DNA from: Georgenia yuyongxinii
Lineage (GTDB): Bacteria; Actinomycetota; Actinomycetes; Actinomycetales; Actinomycetaceae
Direction of reading: 5' to 3'
DNA length: 64,000 nucleotides
Assembly (NCBI RefSeq): GCF_006352065.1
Contig: NZ_CP040915.1
Location: forward strand, 3,348,001-3,412,000
A program made the translations under genes and the position numbers. Under the pieces are notes generated by a model. The model was not told where the DNA came from. It searched no databases and saw only the letters and a program-made list of their open reading frames with translations. Positions 54,445 to 64,000 of this stretch are shown piece after piece; position 1 is the stretch's first letter, and each line of letters starts with the position of its first letter.

Positions 54445-56053
54445 TCCCACTCGATGGTGCCCGGGGGCTTGGAGGTGACGTCGAGGACCACCCGGTTGAC
54501 CTCGGGCACGGAGTTGGTGATCCGGGTGGAGATGGTGGCCAGGACGTCGTAGGGCACGCGGGACCAGTCCGCGGTCATCGCGTCCTCGGAGGAGACGGGC
54601 CGCAGCACCACGGGGTGGCCATAGGTGCGCCCGTCGCCCTGCACGCCCACGGAGCGGACGTCGGCGAGCAGGACCACCGGGCACTGCCAGATGTCGCGGT
54701 CCAGGCCGGCCTTGGTGAGCTCTTCGCGGGCGATCGCGTCCGCGGCGCGCAGGATCTCCAGGCGTTCGGCGGTGACCTCGCCTATGATCCGGATGCCCAG
54801 CCCGGGGCCGGGGAAGGGCTGGCGCCACACGATCTGCTCGGGCACACCGAGCTCGAGGCCGACGGCGCGGACCTCGTCCTTGAACAGCGTGCGCAGCGGC
54901 TCGACGAGCTCGAACTGCAGGTCCTCGGGCAAGCCGCCGACGTTGTGGTGGGACTTGATGTTCGCCGCGCCCTCACCGCCGCCGGACTCCACGACGTCGG
55001 GGTACAACGTGCCCTGCACGAGGAACTTCACCTCGCCCTCGGCGTCGCCGGCCTCGGCGACCACCTCCCGGGCGGCGTGCTCGAACGCGCGGATGAACTC
55101 CCGACCGATGATCTTGCGCTTGGTCTCGGGGTCGGTGACGCCGGCGAGGGCGTCGAGGAACGTCTGGGAGGCGTCGACGATCTTGAGGTTCACCCCGGTC
55201 GCGGCGACGAAGTCCTGCTCGACCTGCTCGGCCTCTCCCGCCCGCAGCAGGCCGTGGTCGACGAACACGCAGGTGAGCTGGTCACCGACGGCGCGGTGCA
55301 CCAGGGCGGCGGCGACGGAGGAGTCCACGCCGCCGGACAGGCCGCAGATGACCCGGTCCTTGCCGACCTGGGCGCGGATGGCCTCGACCTGCTCGGCGAT
55401 GACGTTGCCGGGGGTCCAGCTCGGCTCCAGCCCGGCGCCGTCGTACAGGAACCGCTCGAGCGCCTCCTGGCCGAGCACGGAGTGCTTGACCTCGGGGTGC
55501 CACTGCATGCCGTACAGGCGCCGGCGCCGGTCCTCGAACGCGGCGACGGGCGAGCCCTCGGAGGAGGCGAGCACCTCAAAGCCCTCGGGGCGGCGTGCAC
55601 CGCGTCGCCGTGGGACATCCACACGGTCTGCTGGGTGGGCGAGCCGGCCAGCAGGTCACCGGCGCCGGCCACCTGCACCACGGTCGAGCCGTACTCCCGG
55701 GCGCCGGTGTGGGCGACCTCGCCACCCAGCGCCCGAGCCATGGACTGGAAGCCGTAGCAGATGCCCAGCACCGGCACCCCGGCCTCGAACAGGGCCGGGT
55801 CGGTGGCCGGCGCACCCTCGGCGTAGACCGACGCGGGGCCACCGGAGAGGATGATCGCCGCGGGGTCCTTGGCCAGGATCGATTCCGTGCTGGCGGTGTG
55901 GGGGACGATCTCGGAGTAGACGCTGGCCTCGCGCACCCTGCGGGCGATGAGCTGGGCGTACTGGGCCCCGTAGTCGATCACCAGGACGGGGCGCTCGGTG
56001 CCGGCGCGGTCAGGCTCGGTCGCCGTCGGGCTCGGCTGTTCTGGGTTGCTCAC
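54441..56053 (-). pseudogene. guaA: GMP synthase (glutamine-hydrolysing), one-base frameshift
   Basis: Converts XMP to GMP. The first part (from GTG 56053) carries the amidotransferase domain with the Cys in [13 protein letters not shown], and reads to [10 protein letters not shown]. The rest, in another frame, continues [26 protein letters not shown] (catalytic His), the PPase motif [14 protein letters not shown] and the end GTIEWE. One base is missing in the run of four G at 55587-55590 (plus strand); restoring it gives a normal ~537-residue protein with all motifs intact. A sequencing or assembly error is more likely than loss of this enzyme. TATCCT lies 6 nt before the GTG (leaderless). 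Confidence 0.93.
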
Positions 56054-56059
56054 GCGGCC

Positions 56060-56065
56060 AGGATA
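56060..56065 (-). promoter_or_regulatory. -10 box of leaderless guaA
   Basis: TATCCT, 6 nt before the GTG at 56053. Confidence 0.6.
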
Positions 56066-56145
56066 CGGCGCGGCCCGCCACCCGGGCGCGCAGCCATCCC
56101 GCGCTGAGCGGGTCAGCGGGTCGCCGCCGAGCCCACTCAGCTCGG

Positions 56146-56673
56146 TCAGTCGGTGAGGACCTCCATGCTGTCCTCGATGTGCTGCACCGTGTCCTCGGGC
56201 AGCTCCTGTCCGGTCAGGTGCACGACGACGGTGCGCTCGGTGGCCGGGTCGTGCGCGGCCCAGCTCACGCCCTGGTAGGCGCCGTCGTCGAAGGTGAAGT
56301 CCCAGCGCCACAGGTCCAGGTCGCCGTCGGCGTCCAGCTCGGTGAGCCCACCGTCGCCGTCCAGGGCCCCGAACGGCGCCTGCGCGTCCAGCGTGCCCAT
56401 CGTGGCGCGGGCGGTCTCGGTGCCGAACTCGGTCGCCGCGGCGAACTGGTACTGCGCGTCGTCGGTGGACTCGGTGTCCTGCAGGACGACGTCGTACGGT
56501 CCGGTCTGGTCCATCGCCACCTCGACCCAGGCCTTCGGGACGTCGACGGCGAGCCAACCCTTCTCCAACCGGGTCCAGCCCTCGGGGGTCGCCGCGGCCG
56601 TGCAGCCCGCCACCAGCCCGCCGGCCGCGATCACCGCTGCCGCTCCGAGAACCCCTGCCCTGACCTTGCGCAT
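56146..56673 (-). CDS. Lipoprotein of unknown function
   Basis: 175-residue exported lipoprotein. The basic N-terminus MRKVRAG, hydrophobic core and lipobox LVAGC give a lipoprotein signal peptide (Cys at about 24). The mature part is a compact acidic domain with [20 protein letters not shown] and the C-terminal [20 protein letters not shown], resembling PsbP/DUF1795-like lipoproteins (weak call). GGGGGAG spacing favours ATG 56673 over ATG 56676. Confidence 0.8.
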   Translation of the reverse strand: MRKVRAGVLGAAAVIAAGGLVAGCTAAATPEGWTRLEKGWLAVDVPKAWVEVAMDQTGPYDVVLQDTESTDDAQYQFAAATEFGTETARATMGTLDAQAPFGALDGDGGLTELDADGDLDLWRWDFTFDDGAYQGVSWAAHDPATERTVVVHLTGQELPEDTVQHIEDSMEVLTD

Positions 56674-56869
56674 CATGCTCCCCCTGTGTCCCGCTGCCCC
56701 CTGCCGCACCGGCTGACGCCCGTCCGGCGCGGTCACGCTATCCGCCGGTGCCGCGGTGGCCGCACCCGCCCACCACCCGAGACGCGGCCGGTCGCACCTG
56801 AGACCGCCTCGCCCGGCTCACGCGTTCTCGGCCGCCGTGCGGGCCATGACATCCCGGGCCGCCCAGACG

Positions 56870-56922
56870 AAAACGAGGTCGCCGGATTGGTCGAAAAACC
56901 GACCAATCGGGCGACCTCGTTT
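56870..56922 (-). terminator. AACGAG-family hairpin downstream of the DUF3817 gene
   Basis: Arms 56871-56893 and 56900-56922 pair over 23 positions with one mismatch (AAACGAGGTCGCC outer, GATTGGTCG inner) around AAAAAC. An equal-length relative is at 23766-23816. Confidence 0.85.
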
Positions 56923-56964
56923 GAGCGTCGAGCACCTCCGGCGGGGAGACGCGCCCGGTAGGGG

Positions 56965-57025
56965 GCGGCTCAGCGCGCCCGTGCGGGGGCCGCTCAGCGC
57001 ACCCCAGGGGCCCGCTCAGCGCGCC
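56965..57025. repeat. GCTCAGCGCGCCC repeats spanning the DUF3817 stop codon
   Basis: GCTCAGCGC recurs three times, putting minus-strand TGA at 57018-57016 (the real stop), 56996-56994 and 56972-56970. The flanks GCGCCCGTGCGG are also repeated. Confidence 0.82.
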
Positions 57026-57420
57026 CGTGCGGCCGCGCGGGCGGTGAGCGCCGGCAGATCGGCCTCCACCCACTTCTTCGCGCGGGTCTCCATCACGAAG
57101 GACAGCACCGGAACCACACCGCCGGCCACCAGCGCGACCATGCGGCCGAAACCCCACCGCATCGTGGACCACAGGTTGAAGACGGTGACGATGTAGATGA
57201 CGTAGATCCAGCCGTGCACGATCGCGACCCAGGTGCCGAGCACCGGCCGGCCGTCGTTGAACACGTACTTGAGGACCATCTCGAGGCACAGGATGAGGAG
57301 CATCGTGCCGGTGACGAACGCCATGATCCTGTAGTACGAGAAGGCACTGCGGGTCTTGCGCTCCACCTGGGCGGCGGCGTCCATGCTCGCCTCGTCGTGC
57401 GTCTGGGGCACGTCCGTCAC
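57016..57420 (-). CDS. DUF3817 family membrane protein
   Basis: 134-residue protein of the DUF3817 (integral membrane, YdzA-like) family: RTRSAFSYYRIMAFVTGTML-type first helix, the conserved HGWIYVIYIVTVFNL, and RWGFGRMVALVAGGVVPVLS. Three helices in all, with a polar C-terminal segment (ETRAKKWVEADL). GTG at 57420 is chosen because AGGAAGAG precedes it; the first ~15 residues are hydrophilic. It lies 38 nt downstream of the SURF1 gene and is probably cotranscribed with it. Confidence 0.88.
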   Translation of the reverse strand: MTDVPQTHDEASMDAAAQVERKTRSAFSYYRIMAFVTGTMLLILCLEMVLKYVFNDGRPVLGTWVAIVHGWIYVIYIVTVFNLWSTMRWGFGRMVALVAGGVVPVLSFVMETRAKKWVEADLPALTARAAARAR

Positions 57421-57458
57421 CTCTTCCTCTCGAACGGGCTCCCAGTCTCTCACCGGAC

Positions 57459-58436
57459 TCACGCCAGCTCGGCTTCCTCCCGGCGGTACGTCACCTCGTC
57501 GCGCACCATGCGCCACCACAGGAACAGCGCGAAGCCACCGAACACCACCCACTCGACGGCGTAGGCCAGGTTCTGGATGTTCAGGCCGGTATCCACCGCC
57601 ATGCCCGGGGGCGGCGCGTGCGGGAGACCAGCGCCGTCGCTCGCCGTACGGGTGCCGTCCGGCGCCTGCGTGAACTCGACCAGATAGCCGCTGAAGCTCG
57701 GCCCGCCCCACAGGTTCGCCAGCTCTGCCGAGCTGATCGCCCCGACCATGCCGTCGGGATAGTCGGCGGCAACGGCGGCTTCGGAGCCGCCGAGGTGGCC
57801 CGTGACGGTGCGCTCCCCCACCGGCACCTCGAGGATGGCGGCGGTGGCGGCGTCGGCGGGTGCGGCGGTCCCCCCGTCGGTCGTGATCGCCTCCGCCGGG
57901 ACCCACCCGCGCAGCACCGGCAGCATCGCGCCGGCGTCCGGGCCCTGCGTCAGGCGCAGTGCGGTGACGACGAGGTCGGCGTCCTGCCCCTCCACGGCCC
58001 GGTCGGGGACGAGCACCTGCTGGTCCGGCACGAAGGTGCCCGTGACCTCGATCGACCGGCCGAGCTCCTCGGCCGTGAACGAGGTCTGGGCGCGCAGCAC
58101 GTCCTCGAGGGGTACCGGGTCAGCCGCGAGCCGTTCGGCGTGCCCCTGCTCGGCCTCGGCCGCCCCGCGGATGGCGGCGCGGTCCAGCTGCCACGCCCCC
58201 AGCCGCACGCAGACGATGGCCGCCGCGAGCAGCAGCACGAACAGGCCGATGAGACGCGGGGTCACGGCCGCCCGCAGGAAGTCGGACCGCCCACCGGTGA
58301 CACGCTCGCGCCAGCGGGGCGCACCGCCGTCGCCGGCGCGCGCGCGGTCGGCACGGCCGGCTGGCACGACGCCGTCGGCCGTGTTGTCGCCGTGCTCGCC
58401 GGCGTCACGCTGGTCGGTGGCGGGGCGTAGGTCCAC
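57459..58436 (-). CDS. SURF1 family cytochrome oxidase assembly protein
   Basis: 325-residue SURF1-like protein with a polar N-terminal extension (1-57), a first membrane helix ([20 protein letters not shown] followed by AWQLDRA), a large extracytoplasmic domain (about 80-280; [27 protein letters not shown]) and a second helix ([20 protein letters not shown]). It aids haem insertion in cytochrome c oxidase. GTG at 58436 is supported by TAACCT ending 6 nt upstream. Confidence 0.92.
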   Translation of the reverse strand: MDLRPATDQRDAGEHGDNTADGVVPAGRADRARAGDGGAPRWRERVTGGRSDFLRAAVTPRLIGLFVLLLAAAIVCVRLGAWQLDRAAIRGAAEAEQGHAERLAADPVPLEDVLRAQTSFTAEELGRSIEVTGTFVPDQQVLVPDRAVEGQDADLVVTALRLTQGPDAGAMLPVLRGWVPAEAITTDGGTAAPADAATAAILEVPVGERTVTGHLGGSEAAVAADYPDGMVGAISSAELANLWGGPSFSGYLVEFTQAPDGTRTASDGAGLPHAPPPGMAVDTGLNIQNLAYAVEWVVFGGFALFLWWRMVRDEVTYRREEAELA

Positions 58437-58442
58437 GGGCCC

Positions 58443-58448
58443 AGGTTA
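58443..58448 (-). promoter_or_regulatory. -10 box of leaderless SURF1 gene
   Basis: TAACCT, 6 nt before the GTG at 58436. Confidence 0.6.
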
Positions 58449-58647
58449 CGTGCCCGCAGGTGTGCCTCGGACCTGTGCGGTCGGGCACAAACCGGCCGCT
58501 CAGGAGGGGCGCAGGGGCGCGCAAAGCAGACATATGGAGGACACTGACGTGGTCGGGAACAGGCCCTGCCGGGCCGTCGGCGACCTCAGCAGCGAGCTGC
58601 CGGCGCGGGTGGAGGCGGGGCAGGAGCAACCTAACGAGGAGATCCGG

Positions 58648-61140
58648 ATGACCACGACCACCGACGCCGCAACCGCGTGGCGGCACCGCTCGGACAGCAC
58701 CACCGCCGCGCTGGACGACGACACGCTCGAGAAGGTGCACGCCTGGTGGCGCGCCGCCAACTACCTCTCGGTGGGCCAGATCTACCTGCTCGACAACCCG
58801 CTGATGCGCCAACCGCTCAGCCGTGACCACGTCAAGCCGCGCCTCCTCGGGCACTGGGGCACCACGCCTGGCCTGAACTTCCTCTACGCCCACATGAACC
58901 GCGCGATCAGCGAGCGCGACCTCTCCGCGATGTACATCACCGGCCCGGGCCACGGCGGCCCGGGCCTCGTCGCGAACACGTACCTCGAGGGCACCTACAC
59001 CGAGACCTACCCGGACATCACCCGCGACGAGGAGGGCCTGCGCCGGCTGTTCCGGCAGTTCTCGTTCCCCGGCGGCATCCCCTCGCACGTGGCGCCGGAG
59101 ACCCCCGGCTCCATCCACGAGGGCGGTGAGCTGGGCTACGCCCTCTCGCACGCGTACGGCGCCGCCTTCGACAACCCGGACCTGCTGGTGTTCGCGGTGG
59201 TGGGCGACGGCGAGGCCGAGACCGGCCCGCTGGCCACCTCCTGGCATTCCAACAAGTTCGTCAACCCCGCCAAGGACGGCGTCGTCCTGCCGGTGCTGCA
59301 CCTCAACGGGTACAAGATCGCCAACCCCACCGTCCTCGCCCGCATCCCGGAGGAGGAGCTGGCCGCCCTCATGCGCGGGTACGGCCACAAGCCGCACTTC
59401 TTCACCGGCGGCTTCGACGGCGAGGACCCCGCCGCCTACCACCGCCGCTTCGCCGAGATGCTCGACGAGGTGCTGGACGAGATCGCCGACATCAAGGCCC
59501 GGGCGGCCGCCGACCCGGAGCTGGACCGCCCGCTGTGGCCGATGATCGTCTTCAAGTCCCCCAAGGGCTGGACCGGCCCGAAGGAGATCGACGGCAAGCG
59601 CACCGAGGACTCCTGGCGCTCGCACCAGGTGCCGCTCGCGAACGCCCGCGACACCGACGAGCACCTCGAGGACCTGGCGACGTGGCTGAAGAGCTACCGC
59701 GCCGAGGAGCTCTTCGACGACGACGGCCGGCTGCGGCCGGAGATCGCCAACCTCGCCCCCACCGGGCACCTGCGCATGAGCGCCAACCCGCACACCAACG
59801 GCGGCCTGGTGCTCAAGGACCTGCGCATCCCGGACTGGCGTGACTTCGCCGTCGACGTCAAGACGCCCGGCGCGCCGATGACCGAGGCCACCCGGATGCT
59901 CGGCAAGTTCCTCACCGAGGTGGTGCGGCTCAACCCCGACAACTTCCGGATCTTTGGCCCCGACGAGACGGCATCGAACCGGCTCCAGGACGTGTACTCG
60001 GTCACCGACAAGCAGTGGAACGCCCAGTACCTGCCCACGGACGACGACGACCACCTCGCCCGGGCGGGCCGGGTCATGGAGGTGCTCAGCGAGCACCAGT
60101 GCCAGGGCTGGCTCGAGGGGTACCTGCTCACCGGCCGGCACGGCCTGATGAGCTCCTACGAGGCGTTCATCCACATCATCGACTCGATGTTCAACCAGCA
60201 CGCCAAGTGGCTGAAGGTCACCGACGACATCCCGTGGCGCCGCCCGATCGCGTCGCTGAACTACCTGCTCTCCTCGCACGTGTGGCGCCAGGACCACAAC
60301 GGGTTCTCGCACCAGGACCCCGGATTCATCGACCACGTGGTCAACAAGAAGGCCGACATCATCCGGGTGTACCTGCCCCCGGACACGAACACCCTGCTGT
60401 CCACCTACGACCACGTGCTGCGCTCGAAGCAGTACGTCAACGTGGTGGTCGCCGGCAAGCAGCCCGCCCCGAACTTCCTCAGCATCGACGAGGCGACCAA
60501 GCACTGCGCCCGCGGTCTGGGCATCTGGGAGTGGGCCGGCTCGGAGGTCGAGGGCGAGGCGCCCGACGTCGTCCTCGGCTGTGCCGGCGACGTGCCCACG
60601 CTCGAGACGCTGGCGGCGGCGGACCTGCTGCGCCGGCACATCCCCGAGCTGAAGGTCCGTGTGGTCAACGTGGTCGACCTCATGCGCCTGCAGGACGAGA
60701 AGGAGCACCCGCACGGGCTGAGCGACCGCACGTTCGACACGATCTTCACCGCGGACAAGCCGATCGTCTTCGCCTACCACGGCTACCCGTGGCTGATCCA
60801 CCGCTTGACCTACCGCCGCCGCGGGCACGGCAACCTGCACGTGCGCGGGTTCAAGGAGGAGGGCACCACCACCACGCCCTTCGACATGGTCATGCTCAAC
60901 GACCTGGACCGGTACCACCTGGTCATGGACGTCATCGACCGGGTGCCCGGGCTGGCCGCCAAGTACGGCCCGCTGCGCCAGAAGATGGTGGACCTGCGTC
61001 TGGAGGCCCGCCAGTACACCCGCGAGCACGGCGAGGACATCCCCGCCGTCGCCGACTGGGTGTGGCCCGACGTCGGGGAGACCGGGACGGAGCAGGGCGG
61101 CCCCAACGCCGCGGTCACGACCGGCGGCGACAACGAGTAG
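58648..61140 (+). CDS. xfp: Xylulose-5-phosphate/fructose-6-phosphate phosphoketolase
   Basis: 830-residue thiamine diphosphate enzyme splitting X5P or F6P with phosphate to acetyl phosphate plus GAP or E4P. Motifs: [30 protein letters not shown], the TPP-binding [28 protein letters not shown] and [25 protein letters not shown] lies 6 nt before ATG 58648; an in-frame ATG at 58534 would add 38 residues but lacks that support. pta and ackA downstream convert the acetyl phosphate. Confidence 0.96.
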   Translation: MTTTTDAATAWRHRSDSTTAALDDDTLEKVHAWWRAANYLSVGQIYLLDNPLMRQPLSRDHVKPRLLGHWGTTPGLNFLYAHMNRAISERDLSAMYITGPGHGGPGLVANTYLEGTYTETYPDITRDEEGLRRLFRQFSFPGGIPSHVAPETPGSIHEGGELGYALSHAYGAAFDNPDLLVFAVVGDGEAETGPLATSWHSNKFVNPAKDGVVLPVLHLNGYKIANPTVLARIPEEELAALMRGYGHKPHFFTGGFDGEDPAAYHRRFAEMLDEVLDEIADIKARAAADPELDRPLWPMIVFKSPKGWTGPKEIDGKRTEDSWRSHQVPLANARDTDEHLEDLATWLKSYRAEELFDDDGRLRPEIANLAPTGHLRMSANPHTNGGLVLKDLRIPDWRDFAVDVKTPGAPMTEATRMLGKFLTEVVRLNPDNFRIFGPDETASNRLQDVYSVTDKQWNAQYLPTDDDDHLARAGRVMEVLSEHQCQGWLEGYLLTGRHGLMSSYEAFIHIIDSMFNQHAKWLKVTDDIPWRRPIASLNYLLSSHVWRQDHNGFSHQDPGFIDHVVNKKADIIRVYLPPDTNTLLSTYDHVLRSKQYVNVVVAGKQPAPNFLSIDEATKHCARGLGIWEWAGSEVEGEAPDVVLGCAGDVPTLETLAAADLLRRHIPELKVRVVNVVDLMRLQDEKEHPHGLSDRTFDTIFTADKPIVFAYHGYPWLIHRLTYRRRGHGNLHVRGFKEEGTTTTPFDMVMLNDLDRYHLVMDVIDRVPGLAAKYGPLRQKMVDLRLEARQYTREHGEDIPAVADWVWPDVGETGTEQGGPNAAVTTGGDNE

Positions 61141-61191
61141 TCCCGGCGCGGTGCGCGCGCGGCGGTCCGCGAGCGCACGCCGGTGACGGCG

Positions 61192-61239
61192 GCCCGGGCG
61201 GGGTGGGTGGGTCTTCGGTCCCTCCCGCCCCGCCCGGGC
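61192..61239 (+). terminator. Terminator of xfp
   Basis: GCCCGGGCGGGG pairs with CCCCGCCCGGGC, extended inward by GGG/CCC, around a loop containing CTTCGG. It begins ~50 nt past the xfp stop, so pta probably has its own promoter or depends on read-through. Confidence 0.82.
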
Positions 61240-61263
61240 AGCCGATAGGAAGCAGGGCGGCCT

Positions 61264-61336
61264 ACCGCCCTCAGACACGAGGGCGGTCAACCGCCTGTCT
61301 GCGCCTGAGGCGCGGACACACGTCCGGAACGGACGT
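61264..61336 (+). ncRNA. Three-hairpin structured leader of pta-ackA (candidate)
   Basis: Three successive stems lie before pta: ACCGCCCTC/GAGGGCGGT (61264-61287), TGTCTGCGCC/GGCGCGGACA (61296-61318, one wobble) and ACGTCCG/CGGACGT (61320-61336). They end ~12 nt before the AGGAGGG ribosome site. No known riboswitch class was recognised. Confidence 0.45.
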
Positions 61337-61362
61337 CAACCACACAGGAGGGAAGCAGCGCC

Positions 61363-63462
61363 GTGGCGCGGAGCATCTACATCGCCTCACCAGAGGGGCA
61401 TACCGGGAAGTCGGCCGTCGCGCTGGGACTGGTGGACCTGTTCGTCCGCCGCGTGGAGAAGGTCGGCGTCTTCCGGCCCGTCACCCGCAGCCGTGAGGAG
61501 CGGGACACCGTCGTCGAGCTGCTGCTGGGCCACGGCGTCCAAGGCACCTACGAGGACAGCGTGGGCGTGACCTACGAAGACGTCCACACCGACCCGGACG
61601 CCGCGCTCAGCACCATCGTCGAGCGCTACCGCACGGTCGAGCGCAGCAACGAGGTGGTCATCGTCGTCGGCTCGGACTACACCGACGTCGCCGGGCCCGC
61701 CGAGCTCGCGTTCAACGCCCGGGTGGCCGCCAACCTCGGCGCCCCCGTGCTGCTCGTCGTCAGCGCCCTGGACCGGACCCCCGAAGAGGTCGCCCAGCTC
61801 GCTGAGCTGGCCACCTCCGAGATCACCCACGACCACGCCACCACCGTCGGCGTGCTCGCCAACCGGTGCGCGCCCGAGCAGCTCGGCGAGGTCCGCGCCG
61901 CCCTCGGCGCGCTGAACCTGCCCGTGTGGGTGCTGCCCGAGGTGCCGCTGCTCTCCGCCCCGGTGGTGCGCGACCTCATGCGTGCCCTGGACGGCGAGCT
62001 GCTCCTGGGCGACGAGGCCCTGCTGGACCGCGAGGCCGAGCAGCTGCTCGTCTCCGGCATGAACACCGAGCACATCCTCGAGCGGCTCAAGGACGGCATG
62101 CTCGCCATCGCCGCCGGCGACCGGCCCGAGGTACTCATGACCCTGGTGATGGCGCACGCCTCCGAGGGGTTCCCGTCCCTGTCCGGCATCGTGCTCAACG
62201 GCGGCTACCGGCCCAGCCCCCAGGTCATCAAGATGGTCGAGGGCCTGGGGCAGCGGCTGCCGATCATCTCCACCTCGCACGACACCTACGAGTCCGCCCG
62301 CATCGTGGCCACCACCCGCGGGGTCTTCTCCCGCGGCACCCAGCGCAAGAAGGACGTCGCGCTCGGCCTGTTCGAGCAGCACATCGACGCCGAGGAGCTG
62401 ATGCACACCCTCGACGTCCCCCGCAGCGCCGTCGTCACCCCGCTGATGTTCGAGTCCACCCTGCTCGAGCGGGCCCGCGCCGACCGGCAGCGGGTGGTGC
62501 TGCCCGAGGGCAAGGACGACCGCATCCTGCGGGCCGCCTCCACCCTGCTCTCCCGCCAGGTCGCCGACCTGACCATCCTGGGCAACGAGGCGAAGATCCG
62601 CGCCCGGGCCGCCGAGCTCGGCCTGGACCTGGACGCCGCGCAGATCATCGACCCGGCGACCTCGGAGCTCCTCGAGCGGTTCGCCGAAGAGTACGCCCGG
62701 CTGCGCGCCCACAAGGGCATGACGATCGAGAGGGCCCGGGAGATCGTCCGGGACGTGTCCTATTTCGGCACGATGATGGTGCACACCGGCGAGGCCGACG
62801 GCATGGTCTCCGGCGCCGCGCACACCACGGCGCACACCATCAAGCCGTCCTTCGAGATCATCAAGACCAAGCCGGGCACCTCGATCGTCTCCTCGGTGTT
62901 CCTCATGTGCCTCGCCGACCGGGTGCTCGTCTACGGCGACTGCGCCGTCAACCCCGACCCCACCGCCGAGCAGCTCGCCGACATCGCGATCTCCTCCGCG
63001 GCCACCGCCGCCCAGTTCGGCGTGGCCCCCCGGGTGGCGATGCTGTCCTACTCCACCGGGCAGTCCGGCACGGGCGCGGACGTCGACAAGGTCCGCGCAG
63101 CCACCGACTTCGTCCGCGAGCACCGCCCCGACCTCGACGTCGAGGGCCCCATCCAGTACGACGCCGCCGTCGACGCCTCCGTCGCGCAGACGAAGCTGCC
63201 CGACTCCGCCGTCGCGGGCAAGGCCACGGTGTTCGTCTTCCCCGACCTGAACACCGGCAACAACACCTACAAGGCCGTCCAGCGCTCGGCCGGCGCGATC
63301 GCCGTGGGCCCGGTGCTGCAGGGTCTGAACAAGCCGGTCAACGACCTCTCGCGCGGCGCGCTCGTGCAGGACATCGTCAACACCGTCGCCATCACCGCGG
63401 TCCAGGCCCAGGCCGACAAGGCCGCCCGCGCCGCCGCCACCCCCAAGGAGATCCACGCATGA
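61363..63462 (+). CDS. pta: Phosphate acetyltransferase (long, DRTGG-containing form)
   Basis: 699-residue enzyme interconverting acetyl phosphate and acetyl-CoA. An N-terminal AAA_26/BioD-like P-loop domain (SIYIASPEGHTGKSAVALGL) and a DRTGG domain (about 210-330) precede the catalytic PTA domain (about 375-690; RQRVVLPEGKDDRILRAAST, GMVSGAAHTTAHTIKPSFEI, MLSYSTGQSGTGADVDKVRA). GTG start follows AGGAGGG at a 10-nt spacing. The stop overlaps the ackA ATG (ATGA). Confidence 0.96.
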   Translation: MARSIYIASPEGHTGKSAVALGLVDLFVRRVEKVGVFRPVTRSREERDTVVELLLGHGVQGTYEDSVGVTYEDVHTDPDAALSTIVERYRTVERSNEVVIVVGSDYTDVAGPAELAFNARVAANLGAPVLLVVSALDRTPEEVAQLAELATSEITHDHATTVGVLANRCAPEQLGEVRAALGALNLPVWVLPEVPLLSAPVVRDLMRALDGELLLGDEALLDREAEQLLVSGMNTEHILERLKDGMLAIAAGDRPEVLMTLVMAHASEGFPSLSGIVLNGGYRPSPQVIKMVEGLGQRLPIISTSHDTYESARIVATTRGVFSRGTQRKKDVALGLFEQHIDAEELMHTLDVPRSAVVTPLMFESTLLERARADRQRVVLPEGKDDRILRAASTLLSRQVADLTILGNEAKIRARAAELGLDLDAAQIIDPATSELLERFAEEYARLRAHKGMTIERAREIVRDVSYFGTMMVHTGEADGMVSGAAHTTAHTIKPSFEIIKTKPGTSIVSSVFLMCLADRVLVYGDCAVNPDPTAEQLADIAISSAATAAQFGVAPRVAMLSYSTGQSGTGADVDKVRAATDFVREHRPDLDVEGPIQYDAAVDASVAQTKLPDSAVAGKATVFVFPDLNTGNNTYKAVQRSAGAIAVGPVLQGLNKPVNDLSRGALVQDIVNTVAITAVQAQADKAARAAATPKEIHA

Positions 63463-64000
63463 GCCCCCGCCGCACCGTCCTCGTCATCAACTCCGGTTCG
63501 TCGTCCATCAAGTACCAGCTGGTCGACCCGGACGAGGGCACCGCGCTCGCCTCCGGCCTGGTGGAGCGCATCGGCCAGTCCGAGGGGCACCTCGAGCACA
63601 AGGCCGGCGGGACCAAGACCGAGAAGCACGACCCGGTCCCGGACCACAACGAGGGCCTGCGCCGCGTCCTGGCCCTCTTCGACGAGGTCGGCCCGAAGCT
63701 GGACGAGGCGAACATCGTCGCGGTGGGGCACCGCGTCGTCATGGGCGGGCAGGCCTACGACGGGCCGGTGCTCATCGACGACGAGCTCGTCGACATCGTC
63801 GAACGCCTCTCCCCCCTCGCCCCGCTGCACAACCCGGCGAACCTCACCGGGATCCGGGTGGGCCGCGAGCTGCTGCCCGACGTGCCGCACGTGGCCGTCT
63901 TCGACACCGCGTTCTTCCGGGACCTGCCCGAGGACGCCGCCACCTACGCGCTGAACAAGGAGGTCGCCGAGCAGTACTCGGTGCGCCGCTACGGCGCGCA
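63459..64000 (+). CDS. ackA: Acetate kinase, N-terminal part (runs off the window)
   Basis: First ~180 of about 400 residues of acetate kinase, which makes ATP and acetate from acetyl phosphate. The phosphate-binding signature VLVINSGSSSIKYQLVD, VAVGHRVVMGG, LAPLHNPANL and the FDTAFF segment are visible. It overlaps pta by 4 nt, so pta and ackA are translationally coupled. With xfp it completes a route from sugar phosphates to acetate and ATP. Confidence 0.96.
   Translation, partial: MSPRRTVLVINSGSSSIKYQLVDPDEGTALASGLVERIGQSEGHLEHKAGGTKTEKHDPVPDHNEGLRRVLALFDEVGPKLDEANIVAVGHRVVMGGQAYDGPVLIDDELVDIVERLSPLAPLHNPANLTGIRVGRELLPDVPHVAVFDTAFFRDLPEDAATYALNKEVAEQYSVRRYGA

Noticed and set aside
55583-55595. 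Programmed frameshift in guaA
   Set aside because: No slippery heptamer plus pseudoknot was seen, and frameshifting is not known for GMP synthase; an error or mutation in a G run is simpler.
58534-58647. Longer N-terminus for phosphoketolase from ATG 58534
   Set aside because: The added 38 residues do not look like the family N-terminus, while ATG 58648 has GAGGAG at ideal spacing.
58405-61290. Open frame of about 960 codons antisense to xfp
   Set aside because: It follows the mirror codon pattern of xfp and encodes no known domain; xfp is certain on the other strand.
61240-61362. GlxR/CRP-type operator (TGTGA-N6-TCACA) before pta
   Set aside because: No such palindrome is present; the only regular features are the three hairpins.

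Overview
The window is a very high G+C, gene-dense stretch of an actinobacterial chromosome. Gene content and order fit the Micrococcales (a Georgenia- or Cellulomonas-like organism); this is inferred from gene neighbourhoods, not from a marker-gene search. The grouping sucC-sucD / perM (DUF6350) / purN / purH / pcrA is also found together in mycobacteria. Many genes start without a Shine-Dalgarno sequence, with a TANNNT -10 box 6-7 nt before the start codon, as expected for leaderless actinobacterial mRNAs. No rRNA, tRNA, CRISPR array, prophage or insertion sequence was seen.

Layout. 1-2146: end of a Tad/Flp pilus operon (tadA end, tadB, tadC). 2262-5653: catechol ortho-cleavage cluster (LysR regulator, catA, catB, catC). 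5852-9759: one-carbon block with glyA-folD behind a ZTP riboswitch, a GNAT acetyltransferase, and purU. 9849-16882: a hydrolase, a DUF4190 membrane protein, a secreted beta-helix protein and a secreted fibronectin-III protein. 17110-19339: icd-mdh. 19567-22558: a CorC/HlyC-type membrane protein, DUF3017 and an FAD reductase. 22818-28164: an IclR-controlled cassette with acylating aldehyde dehydrogenase, hydroxy-oxovalerate aldolase, an HpaI-type aldolase and an MHS transporter. 28368-29466: a patatin-like lipase preceded by a possible 19-residue peptide gene. 29691-32218: purN and purH, purH with a second ZTP riboswitch. 32258-39421: membrane proteins including PerM, sucC-sucD, and a SGNH/acyltransferase-3 protein. 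39537-42647: a two-component system whose kinase carries an extra, apparently dead, DHp domain. 42679-46703: pcrA helicase and two small membrane proteins. 46816-52727: a PspC-type envelope-stress two-component locus and a tandem pair of paralogous membrane proteins. 53134-58436: a glycosyltransferase, a frameshifted guaA, a lipoprotein, DUF3817 and SURF1. 58648-64000: xfp, pta and the first part of ackA.

How the parts fit. Central carbon metabolism is well represented: xfp-pta-ackA make acetyl phosphate and acetate from pentose phosphates, and icd, mdh and sucCD are TCA steps. The icd and sucC promoters share a CTCGACATCGAG palindrome, which suggests a common repressor. Folate-dependent purine metabolism (glyA, folD, purU, purN, purH) is partly tied together by two ZTP-sensing riboswitches.

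The least expected structure is between genes. Families of equal-length hairpins recur with compensatory base changes. Short tandem duplications repeatedly span the stop codons of genes.
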